From contig JAMDDD010000008.1 of assembly GCA_023489275.1 (NCBI GenBank), forward strand, positions 1 to 64,000: DNA of 64,000 nt. Reading direction: 5' to 3'. The stretch is from Actinomycetota bacterium (GTDB lineage Bacteria; Actinomycetota; Thermoleophilia; BMS3ABIN01). Positions 1-8,377 of the stretch are shown here, piece by piece; within the stretch, counting starts at the first letter, position 1; each line of letters opens with the position of its first letter. A model generated the notes under the pieces. That model was not told the DNA's origin. It searched no databases and saw nothing but the letters and a program-made list of their open reading frames with translations. The position numbers were made by a program, and so were the translations under genes.

Positions 1-49
1 CTATCGTTTCAACCGGCGCAGTGAGCGGACCGATCTCTTTCGCCGGGTT

Positions 50-1267
50 CTAAACCGCTGCGTCCGTTTCACGGAACCTGTCACCTATGCCCAGTTGATT
101 GCTTCCTGAGCGAATTGAATGGTCAGTTTTATCTAAGTCAGATGGCATCACTTTCCAGGAGCCATCGCTATTGAAAAAAGCAATTGGCGATGCTTTCTTA
201 TCACCCTTAACATCGCTAACTGTTTGCCAATCCGAGGCTTGACAACTTGAGGTTATACCGAAGCCGTTTTTCCAAGCCTGATAATTGTTGAATCCGCTGC
301 CATTTGAAAGAGCAACGTACCATCGGCCACATGTTTTATAGGCATCAGGGCCGGGGAAAAATACAACAGCGTCAGCCTTTCCGTCGCCGTTCACATCCGC
401 CAACATCTGTTTCGATGATCCGAAGCCATGCCCAGCCGTCCAGAGCGCGTACCCATTGAAACCATTGCCATTCGAGAGAGCGACGTACCAGCGACCCCCT
501 GGTGTAACTCCGTCAGGTTCATTAAAAAAGACCACAGCATCTGCCTTGCCGTCGCCGTTCACATCCGCCAGCATTTGAGATGTTGATCCAACACCATGGC
601 CGGCTATCCAAAGTTTTAAGTCACCAAAACTTGATCCAGTTGAAGGTGCAACATACCAGCGACCCCCTGGTGTAACTCCGTCAGGATCGTTATAGAAAGC
701 GACTGTATCTGCTTTGCCATCACCAGTCACGTCGGCAAGAAATTGCGAAGTTGATCCCGCCCCAAAACCCGTTTTCCAGAGTTTGTAAGGATCGAATCCA
801 TTCCCATTTGAAAGAGCGACGTACCAGTCGCCGTTGGGGAAAAACACTACAGCATCCGCTTTTCCGTCGCCGTTTACGTCTGCCAGGAACTGCTTTGAAG
901 ATCCTAAGCCGTGTCCTGCTGTCCAAAGTTTGTAGCCGTTGAAGCCGTCACCATTAGACAGAGCAACGTACCACCGTCCAGCGGGAGTTGAGCCATCGGG
1001 ACCATTAAAGAAAACTACAGCGTCTGCCTTGCCGTCGCCGTTTACATCGGCAAGCATCTGCGAAGTGGAACCCACGCCATGGCCAGTAGTCCATATATAT
1101 TTTGCTGCGGTTGAATACCAGGTGCTATACCAGATACCGACCTGCGGAGATGACGGAGATGCGGAAGCTTTTGCTATTTGACCGGGATCGCCAGATACAA
1201 AGAGAGTGACGCCAAGCAGAATGAGGGGAATAAACCACACTAGAAATATGATTGGCCTTTTTTTCAA
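50..1267 (-). CDS. Exported FG-GAP/VCBS-like repeat protein (about six repeats with DVNGDGKADAVVFF cores)
   Basis: ORF track 50..1372. Likely start is TTG at 1267 preceded by GGGGATAGG and followed by KKRPIIFLVWFIPLILLGVTLF signal/TM segment; repeated LADVNGDGKADAVVFF...GRWYVALSNG motifs. Confidence 0.8.
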   Translation of the reverse strand: MKKRPIIFLVWFIPLILLGVTLFVSGDPGQIAKASASPSSPQVGIWYSTWYSTAAKYIWTTGHGVGSTSQMLADVNGDGKADAVVFFNGPDGSTPAGRWYVALSNGDGFNGYKLWTAGHGLGSSKQFLADVNGDGKADAVVFFPNGDWYVALSNGNGFDPYKLWKTGFGAGSTSQFLADVTGDGKADTVAFYNDPDGVTPGGRWYVAPSTGSSFGDLKLWIAGHGVGSTSQMLADVNGDGKADAVVFFNEPDGVTPGGRWYVALSNGNGFNGYALWTAGHGFGSSKQMLADVNGDGKADAVVFFPGPDAYKTCGRWYVALSNGSGFNNYQAWKNGFGITSSCQASDWQTVSDVKGDKKASPIAFFNSDGSWKVMPSDLDKTDHSIRSGSNQLGIGDRFRETDAAV

Positions 1268-1465
1268 CCTATCCCCTGCAAAGGTAGTCGGACAACTTGT
1301 CCATTGTTGACAAATTGAAGAGTATTTAGTGTAAACTAGGGCGATAAGAAAGCATCGCGATTCATTGTTCAATACACGGGTCGCTCTAGCAATCGAAGCT
1401 CGGTTTATTGCACAATCAAATACTGTTATGTTGCGGTAATTCAGTTTGCTCGCAATAAGTAGCTA

Positions 1466-1497
1466 ATGGTACCCCCCCCCCCCGACGTTTTTGTCAA
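1466..1497 (-). promoter_or_regulatory. Promoter-like motif with poly-G spacer: TTGACA-AAAACGTC-G12-TACCAT (20-nt spacer)
   Basis: Minus strand TTGACA at 1497-1492, TACCAT at 1471-1466, C12 on the plus strand at 1472-1483. Same arrangement recurs at 23882-23918. Confidence 0.55.
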
Positions 1498-1591
1498 TTA
1501 TTCGTTGCATTGCAAATTCGGAAATCATTGCCTTCAACCCCCAAAACCCGACAAACTTAGTCTTCTAAAAAAGATATTTCTTGGTTTTTGA

Positions 1592-1858
1592 AAAAGGGGA
1601 ATTAAGGCGACCGCAGGGAGCCGTCGTCTGGACGCAGGCCAGACTTCCCACCGTTTCGCCGAGAGACAACGGAGCGAGGGAAACCTTTAGGTCGAAATGG
1701 TGGGAAGTCGGGCCTCATTTTGACCAACAAAATGAGGACAGACGACGCTGGATTGGAGTGGGCTAAATGCCCCGGAAATCCAGTTAATTCCCCCTTTTGT
1801 TTTTAGGTTTTTTCTTATGTTTTGGGGGTTTCTATCGGGTGTTTCTATTAATTGAAAC
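1592..1858 (-). ncRNA. Structured intergenic element, copy A (candidate RNA or DNA hairpin locus)
   Basis: Nested complementary segments at 1592-1605/1784-1798, 1623-1630/1739-1746, 1642-1652/1699-1709 and 1714-1722/1728-1736. Homologous by structure and loop sequence to 13073-13321. Confidence 0.6.
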
Positions 1859-2131
1859 AGGCAATGAAACACCCTGGCTGGGTGGCTCTGCCTATTACAG
1901 AAGGGTATTACCGCGGTTATAACAGGCTTTGTAAGAACTCGGAGGGTCTTGCACCGGATTGCAAGGGGCAATACAAGGCCTTGCTATCTGTTTTGGGTAT
2001 TGATTTCGGCTCTTGATCTGAAATCAACAGGCATTTCAATATCCGCCCTTACCCTCAACCAAAAATCTGCCTATTAAAATCGGGTATTAATTCGGAGATT
2101 AATAAGCAGATTAAGACCCTCGTGGTTTCAG

Positions 2132-2140
2132 TTATCCACA
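2132..2140 (+). promoter_or_regulatory. Perfect DnaA box TTATCCACA
   Basis: Exact 9-mer between the structured element and the XRE gene; also present in element B at 12752-12760. Confidence 0.5.
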
Positions 2141-2222
2141 AGTTTTCCAAAACACGGCTCTTGCCAGCTATTCAATTCTGTGAAATGATAGCTTCAAATG
2201 TCAGTAATTTTACTTATCGATA

Positions 2223-2579
2223 ATGAGCGTTAGAGAAATATTCGGGAAGAAGCTGAGGCAGGCGCGAACCGAGAGAAATCTCTCGCAAATGCAAATCAGC
2301 AAAATCCTGGGATACAAGAATCCCGGCTACGTATCGGATGCGGAGCTGGGCAGGTTCGTCCCCCAGCACGACAAGCTCAAGAAATGGGCAAAAGCCCTCG
2401 GCATGACCCAAGCGGAGATGAACAGCCTACTGGCGGACGCAAAATTGGAAGATTTCGGGCTCACCGATCCGGGCTTCACGATCATGTTCAAAGAAGTGCC
2501 GAACATGACCGCCGAGGAAAAGGAATCGATAATCAGAGCCTACAAAAGAGTAACTAAGGCCAGGGAGAAAAAGTCATGA
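2223..2579 (+). CDS. XRE-family helix-turn-helix regulator
   Basis: FGKKLRQARTERNLSQMQISKILGYKN HTH; paralogous to 12305-12691 (shared DPGFTIMFKEVPNMT). Stop overlaps recombinase start. Confidence 0.85.
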   Translation: MSVREIFGKKLRQARTERNLSQMQISKILGYKNPGYVSDAELGRFVPQHDKLKKWAKALGMTQAEMNSLLADAKLEDFGLTDPGFTIMFKEVPNMTAEEKESIIRAYKRVTKAREKKS

Positions 2580-4159
2580 GATGCGTTATCTATCTGAGGG
2601 TGTCCACCAGGGAACAGGCCGAGGGCGGTTATTCCATCCCTGCCCAGCGCGAAGCTTGCATGAAGCTTATCCGCGAAAATGACTGGATGCTGGTCGACGA
2701 GTACGCTGACAGAGGCGAATCAGCAAGATCAACAGCCCGTCCCCAGCTTCAGGAAATGCTCTCAAGGATCAAGAAGAAAGATATCGATGCGGTTATCGTT
2801 CACAAGATCGACCGCCTGGCCCGAAATATGTCAGATCATGTGGCCATCAAAGCCGTTTTAACGCGCTCCGGGGCGCAGTTGGTGTCAGTGGTCGAAAACA
2901 TTGAGGACAGCGCCTCTGGACACTTCGTAGAGGGTATCCATGCACTCATGGCCGAGTTCTACTCCGCCAATCTTTCAGCGGAAGTTAAAAAGGGTCTTCT
3001 TCAAAAAGCCAAGTCCGGCGGAATGGTCACAAGAGCCCCTGTCGGCTACAAGAACGTCAGAGATACGATTGAGGGGAAAAGCATCGCCAAGGTTATACAA
3101 GATGAGGAAATGGCACCTTTGGTAAAGGAATGCTTCGATCTCTACGCCACCGGCAACTATTCCCTGGCAGAGATTCAAAAGATCATGGCCAAGAAGGGTC
3201 TGAGAAACAACTTCTCCAAGAAGCGGCCCTACCCTGAGTTTTGCAAATCTTCAATCGCCATGCTGCTTCAAAACCGCTTTTACATGGGGATAGTCAAGTA
3301 CCGAGGCGTTGAGTATCCCGGACTTCATGAGCCGATTGTCGAACCCGCTCAGTTTGAGAGAGTCCGGCAGATGTTGAAATCAAGAGACCAGGCCGGAGAG
3401 CGAAAACGAAAACATCCGCATTATCTGAAAGGCACCATCTACTGCGCCGAGTGCGGTTCCAAGCTCTCCTTCCTCCTGGCCAAAGGCAAGTATCCGTATT
3501 TCTACTGCCTGGGGCAGAAGAAGCATAATGGCTGCTCACAGAAATACGTGGATGCCGACTGGGTGGAAAAGAAAATCGAGGACCTATATCGAGATATTCA
3601 GTTGCCTACTGAGACAGTCCAGAAACTGAAAAAGATCATGGAAAAGGAAATCGTCAATCAACAGGCTTCCTCAATCCTCCAAAGAAAGCGTCTCATCAAA
3701 AAGACAGAGGAATTAAACGACAAGAGATACAAATTGGTCGAGGCATATTACGCCGGAGCAATCGCTATCGATATTCTAAAAGGCGAGCAGGAAAGGCTGG
3801 TCAATGAGATAGGACTGGCAGAAGATCAGCTGAAAGTCCTTGACGGAAAGCATGAGAACGTTCAGGAACTTTTGGAGCTGGCAATAAAGCTTGCCGGTAA
3901 CTGCCATAAGGCTTATTTAAAGGCCGAGGGTGATAACCGGCGGCTCATGAATCAGTCGTTCTTCAAGAAAATCTTCATTGGTGAAAAAGGCAGAAAAATG
4001 AAAGAGCCGGAATACAGCGATCTCTTCCATGAGCTTTTTTCAGGTGACAGTTTGAATAAGTCAAACCTGGTCGGGGTGGGCGGATTTGAACCGCCGGCCT
4101 CACGGTCCCGAACCGTGCGCTCTACCAGGCTGAGCCACACCCCGAAAAGCGGATGGTAG
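2576..4159 (+). CDS. Large serine recombinase of element A; 3' end runs antisense through tRNA-Pro
   Basis: MRCVIYLRVSTREQAEGGYSIPAQREAC resolvase N-domain, recombinase domain, CxxC...C zinc ribbon and coiled coil; C-terminal VGGFEPPASRSRTVRSTRLSHTP is antisense tRNA translation. Confidence 0.92.
   Translation: MRCVIYLRVSTREQAEGGYSIPAQREACMKLIRENDWMLVDEYADRGESARSTARPQLQEMLSRIKKKDIDAVIVHKIDRLARNMSDHVAIKAVLTRSGAQLVSVVENIEDSASGHFVEGIHALMAEFYSANLSAEVKKGLLQKAKSGGMVTRAPVGYKNVRDTIEGKSIAKVIQDEEMAPLVKECFDLYATGNYSLAEIQKIMAKKGLRNNFSKKRPYPEFCKSSIAMLLQNRFYMGIVKYRGVEYPGLHEPIVEPAQFERVRQMLKSRDQAGERKRKHPHYLKGTIYCAECGSKLSFLLAKGKYPYFYCLGQKKHNGCSQKYVDADWVEKKIEDLYRDIQLPTETVQKLKKIMEKEIVNQQASSILQRKRLIKKTEELNDKRYKLVEAYYAGAIAIDILKGEQERLVNEIGLAEDQLKVLDGKHENVQELLELAIKLAGNCHKAYLKAEGDNRRLMNQSFFKKIFIGEKGRKMKEPEYSDLFHELFSGDSLNKSNLVGVGGFEPPASRSRTVRSTRLSHTPKSGW
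4068..4145 (-). tRNA. tRNA-Pro (CGG)
   Basis: Minus strand TCGGGGTGTGGCTCAGCCTGGTAGAGCGCACGGTTCGGGACCGTG...GGTTCAAATCCGCCCACCCCGACCA, cloverleaf with encoded CCA. Confidence 0.95.
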
Positions 4160-4235
4160 ATTGTGGATGGTGGGTGGCTGCCAAAAGCCCTGTTCATCCG
4201 CGAGCTATTTTAGCACGAAACAAGATTCATAAAAG

Positions 4236-4259
4236 GGGCTTCGAACCCGAAGCCCCTGA
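4236..4259 (-). terminator. Hairpin AGGGGCTTCG/CGAAGCCCCT, probable terminator downstream of pilT
   Basis: Inverted repeat just downstream of the pilT stop. Confidence 0.5.
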
Positions 4260-4302
4260 TAATTTAAGGCGATGGCTGACGGTTTATTCCGCCGCTATTG
4301 GC

Positions 4303-5436
4303 TCAGGCGACGCCACTGATCAGCGACACGTCGAAGCCCTCCTGCTGCGCCATCAGCTTGAAGTCATGGGGGCTGCTGGCAACCTGGGCGGCATCCTGCA
4401 GCGTCACCAAACCATCGCGGTAAAGCTGCAGCAGTGACTGATCGAACGTCTGCATGCCGTAGTAATCCCCTTCCTTGATCGCCTCCTGGATCTTGAATGT
4501 CTGCTGCGGGTCGAGGACCAGGTCCCTGATTCTATTCGTCATCACCATCAGCTCCAACGCCGGCACCCGGCCTTTGCCGTCAGCCCGCTGCAACAACCTC
4601 TGCGATATGACACCGCGCAATGAGCCGGCCAGCATGATTCTGACCTGCTGCTGTTGATGCAAGGGGAAGAAATCGATGATCCGGTTGATTGTCTCGCTGA
4701 CATCAATCGTATGGAGCGTGCTCATCACCATGTGACCCGTCTGCGCCGCCGTCAACGCCGTCTGAACAGTTTCCAGATCACGCATTTCACCTATGAAGAT
4801 GACGTCCGGATCCTGACGGAGAACATAGCGAAGCGCTGTGGAGTAGCTTCTGGTGTCTATACCAATCTCTCGCTGATTAATCAATGATTTCTTGTCCCGA
4901 TGCAGAATTTCAATCGGGTCTTCAATCGTGACGATGTGCCGCCGGACATTGTCGTTGATGGAATCTATCATCGCCGCGAGAGTAGTCGTCTTGCCGCTGC
5001 CGGTCGTCCCGGTGACAAGAACCATCCCCCTGGGCTCCAGCGCCATTTTTTTCAGCAGCGGCGGCAGATGCAATTCCTCAAAATTCGGTATTTTCCCCAC
5101 CACCTGCCGCATGGCTATGCTAATGCTGCCTCTCTGGCGAAAAATGTTTATGCGGAAACGGCCCACGCCGCTCAAGCCATAGGCAAAGTCGATCTCGTTT
5201 TGCTCCGAAAAGATAGCAATCTGCTTGTCGCTCATCACCGATGCGGCATATTCTTTCATATCCTCCGGAGAAATCGATGCGTCATCGAGCTCGTAAAGTT
5301 CCCCGTCTACGCGCATGATTGCCGGGCTGCCGGCTTTCAGGTGCAGATCCGAAGCCCCTTTCTGCACCATTGCCTGCAGCAGTTCATTCATCGGTATCAT
5401 TGGATTTTCAGCCTCCTGCCTGTGTCCATGCAACAA
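4303..5436 (-). CDS. pilT: Type IV pilus twitching motility ATPase PilT
   Basis: MNELLQAMVQKGASDLHLKAGSP, Walker A GTTGSGKTTTLAAMID, Asp/His boxes; likely start internal at MIPMNELL. Confidence 0.93.
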   Translation of the reverse strand: MLHGHRQEAENPMIPMNELLQAMVQKGASDLHLKAGSPAIMRVDGELYELDDASISPEDMKEYAASVMSDKQIAIFSEQNEIDFAYGLSGVGRFRINIFRQRGSISIAMRQVVGKIPNFEELHLPPLLKKMALEPRGMVLVTGTTGSGKTTTLAAMIDSINDNVRRHIVTIEDPIEILHRDKKSLINQREIGIDTRSYSTALRYVLRQDPDVIFIGEMRDLETVQTALTAAQTGHMVMSTLHTIDVSETINRIIDFFPLHQQQQVRIMLAGSLRGVISQRLLQRADGKGRVPALELMVMTNRIRDLVLDPQQTFKIQEAIKEGDYYGMQTFDQSLLQLYRDGLVTLQDAAQVASSPHDFKLMAQQEGFDVSLISGVA

Positions 5437-5591
5437 CCTGTATCTCTTTCTTCGGTTAGGGCCAGAGCATTCTTTAAGGGAAGCGACATTTTGAACTAAA
5501 TTATTTCTGGTGGCATCACTGCCAGTGTGTTAATCTATTTCACAGCCAGGTTAATTCAGTTGACGTTTTGATTATCTGGCTGCCGCGAAAA

Positions 5592-5665
5592 TGAGGCGTC
5601 GTCTAATGGCAGGACAGCGGACTCTGGATCCGCCGGTGGAGGTTCGAATCCTCCCGCCTCAGCCA
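5592..5665 (+). tRNA. tRNA-Gln (CTG)
   Basis: TGAGGCGTCGTCTAATGGCAGGACAGCGGACTCTGGATCCGCCGGTGGAGGTTCGAATCCTCCCGCCTCAGCCA. Confidence 0.95.
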
Positions 5666-5697
5666 TTTTCGGGAACTCTCTTTAATTTATTCCCAGC

Positions 5698-6543
5698 TTA
5701 ATCAAGCGGTTTTACTGCCATTCCATGTTTTAGATAATCGCCCAGCCGGACCAGGATATAAGTCCCAAAGGCAAAGCTCGTGACAAAGAAACTAACCGGA
5801 TAAGGCAAGTAAAACGCAATGACCAGGCCGCTCCAGGTAAACAGCAGCGCAAACAGCACCGAAAGCAGGATCGCGCGGGCGGGCCGCGCCGTCAACCGCT
5901 GAGCGATTGCCGGCGGCGTAACCAGCAAGGAAAAAATCAGCAGAACGCCGACGACCTGCGTCGCTTCTGACACAGCCAGCGCCAGTAGCACCATAAAAAC
6001 AACGGAAAGAAACCGGATGGGGACTCCCCTGCCCTCCGCTACTTCTTCGTCAAAAGAAGCAAAAAGCAACGGCCGGTAAATGGCGGCGAGCGCCAGTAGC
6101 GTAGGAATGCCGGCAAGGAGGGTTACGAGAACGTCGCTTTTGCTGATGCCAAGGATCTCGCCGAATAAAATCGCATACGCTTCGGTTGCGTATCCGGTGT
6201 AAAGGGACAGAAATAAAACGCCCAGACCCAGGGTCCAGGCCAGCACAATCCCGATGGCGACATCCCGGCCGTACAGGCGCCGGCCGAGCGAACCCATGCC
6301 GATGCTTGCCACTGTTGAAAAAACAATCAGTCCGTAAAGCGGGCTGACTCCAAGAACCACCGCACCCGTCGCGCCGGCAAAACCAATGTGGGCAAGCGCG
6401 TGACCCGCAAAAGAAAGACCCCTGAGAACGACAAAATAGCCGACGACGCCGGCAACGATAGAAACGATCGTTCCGGCCTCAAACGCGTTCCGCATGAAGT
6501 CATAATTAAATATCGACGGCAGATCTATGAGAAGAAGCATCAC
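5698..6543 (-). CDS. znuB: Metal (zinc/manganese) ABC transporter permease
   Basis: ABC-3 family multi-TM protein next to an ABC ATPase, a periplasmic metal-binding protein and a Fur-family regulator. Confidence 0.85.
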   Translation of the reverse strand: MMLLLIDLPSIFNYDFMRNAFEAGTIVSIVAGVVGYFVVLRGLSFAGHALAHIGFAGATGAVVLGVSPLYGLIVFSTVASIGMGSLGRRLYGRDVAIGIVLAWTLGLGVLFLSLYTGYATEAYAILFGEILGISKSDVLVTLLAGIPTLLALAAIYRPLLFASFDEEVAEGRGVPIRFLSVVFMVLLALAVSEATQVVGVLLIFSLLVTPPAIAQRLTARPARAILLSVLFALLFTWSGLVIAFYLPYPVSFFVTSFAFGTYILVRLGDYLKHGMAVKPLD

Positions 6544-6581
6544 TTATGTCAAATAATCAATTATGTCAGATTTACAGCAAA

Positions 6582-7397
6582 TCATTTATGGGGATGAGCC
6601 GATTCTTCCTCAAGGCCAACGACGAAAATCCGGCCCCGGCTGTCCTCGACGATTTCCACCGGCGCTTCGTAAAGATCAGACAGCCGTTCTGTGGTGATAA
6701 TCTCGTCCGGCTTGCCGGTGGCGAATTTTCCCTTAGCGATATATACGACCTGATCAAGATGCGGCAGCAGCGGATTCACGTCGTGCGCCACCAGCACAAC
6801 AGTAATTCCTTCATCATGCGCCAGCCTCGCCACGAACTGGACGGCAGCGGCCTGATTGCGCAGGTCGAGGTTGCTTAAGGGTTCATCCAGCAAAAGCAGC
6901 CGTGGCCGGGAGATGAGAGCCTGTGCCAGAATCAGCCGTTGCTGCTCCCCTCCTGAGAGCCGGCCGACCTGCCTGCCGGCATACGAGCCGGCCTCCACGG
7001 CATTGATCGCAGCTTCAACCAGCGCTCTTTTTTTCTTTTGCGTCTCTCTGAAAAGAGGGATGCCCCAGCGATGGCCGTCCACTCCAAGCCCCACCAGATC
7101 AGTTCCGCGCACCGCCAGCTCCGGCTGCAGCGTCTGTCGCTGTGGCACATAACCCACACGCCGGTTTCCCCGGTGAGGATGCTGGCCAAAAACTTCCGCG
7201 ATTCCCCTCTCCAGACTCTCCAGTCCCAATATCAGTCGCAGCAAGGTGGTCTTGCCCGCGCCGTTCGGACCCAGTACCACCACAAAACTGCCTTCGTTGA
7301 TCTCGACATTGGCATCGCTCCAGATCGTCCGGCCACCTAGCCGCACGGCAGCATCTGCCAGACGGACAACGGGCTTTGATGACGCTTCGTTCATCAC
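6582..7397 (-). CDS. znuC: Metal ABC transporter ATP-binding protein
   Basis: GPNGAGKTTLLRLILG, LSGGEQQRLILAQAL and LLLLDEP motifs. Confidence 0.88.
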   Translation of the reverse strand: MMNEASSKPVVRLADAAVRLGGRTIWSDANVEINEGSFVVVLGPNGAGKTTLLRLILGLESLERGIAEVFGQHPHRGNRRVGYVPQRQTLQPELAVRGTDLVGLGVDGHRWGIPLFRETQKKKRALVEAAINAVEAGSYAGRQVGRLSGGEQQRLILAQALISRPRLLLLDEPLSNLDLRNQAAAVQFVARLAHDEGITVVLVAHDVNPLLPHLDQVVYIAKGKFATGKPDEIITTERLSDLYEAPVEIVEDSRGRIFVVGLEEESAHPHK

Positions 7398-8371
7398 CCG
7401 GCGCGCCTGCCGCTTTCAAGCGCATTTTGCAGCTTGACGAGCTGCGAGTCCTGCCAGTCCTGAAATGTCGTGCCTGCGGGTATCATCGTCTCGGAAATGC
7501 CGATGACCGGTATGCCCTCACCTACAGCCAGCTGTTTCAGATTTTCCGTAATGTTGGTCGATGTCTGCCTGTTATAGACAAGCACGTTAATCTGCTTCTG
7601 TCTGATCTGCCGCTGAAATTGCGCCACGGCGTTCGCTGGCGGTTCGTTGCCTTCCGAGATCGCCTGCATAAATGCCGGCGGTGAAACCAGATCGAGATCA
7701 AGCGCCCCTGCCATATAGACAAAGATCGATTCAGTCGAGCCTACTTTTTGATTTGCAAAATGAGACTTTATGTAATTAATGCGATCTTTATAAGACTTGA
7801 GCGAATGCTCAAAATCGCTCCGCAATGCCGTAAACCGCCCGGCCGCTGCCGGTTTCAGTTTTATGTAATCCGCAGTGATCCGGTCCGCAACTTCTGACAC
7901 ATAGGCCGGGTTGTACCAGAAATGAGGATTGTCCCCCTCGTGCTTTCCAAGAAGATCAGATATCATCAGCACCCTTCTTCCCGGCACCGGATTTGCATTC
8001 AGCAGTTTCTGCCCCCAAGTATCGTAGCCGGCCCCATTAAGGATCACATAACCGGCCGACGCGAAAGCGCGGGCATTGTTTGTATTGCTTTCATACGCAT
8101 GCGGATCAGTGTTTGGGTTGTTCTCGATGCTGGTCACCTTGACCAGGCTCCCTCCCAGCTGAGCCGCGATGCTGCCCCAGAAATTTTCACCGGCAACGAC
8201 ATTGATGACGCCCTTGCCGGTCCCGGTGCCAGTCGCGCCACACCCCTGAAGGATTAAAGCAGCCAGAAAACCGAGGATTAATCCGGTTGCGGCAACAGTC
8301 CAGCCGCGGGAGTTGGGACGGGGTTCACGGCATTCCACGTCCATTAATGCTCCAGAATGTAAAATGACCAC
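7394..8371 (-). CDS. znuA: Metal ABC transporter substrate-binding lipoprotein (ZnuA-like)
   Basis: Lipobox LQGCG; ZnuA-type fold sequence GSIAAQLGGSLVKVTSIENNPNTDPHAYESNTNNA. Confidence 0.85.
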   Translation of the reverse strand: MVILHSGALMDVECREPRPNSRGWTVAATGLILGFLAALILQGCGATGTGTGKGVINVVAGENFWGSIAAQLGGSLVKVTSIENNPNTDPHAYESNTNNARAFASAGYVILNGAGYDTWGQKLLNANPVPGRRVLMISDLLGKHEGDNPHFWYNPAYVSEVADRITADYIKLKPAAAGRFTALRSDFEHSLKSYKDRINYIKSHFANQKVGSTESIFVYMAGALDLDLVSPPAFMQAISEGNEPPANAVAQFQRQIRQKQINVLVYNRQTSTNITENLKQLAVGEGIPVIGISETMIPAGTTFQDWQDSQLVKLQNALESGRRAG

Positions 8372-8377
8372 AGGATG

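Noticed and set aside
50-1267. Regularly spaced repeats resembling a CRISPR-like array
   Set aside because: They are protein-coding FG-GAP/VCBS repeats; no short palindromic repeats with unique spacers and no cas genes.
1592-1858. Retron or group II intron RNA
   Set aside because: No reverse transcriptase ORF in the window; structure and conserved loops do not match those as far as I can tell.
4153-5499. Several plus-strand ORFs opposite pilT
   Set aside because: Antisense shadows of the pilT coding frame.
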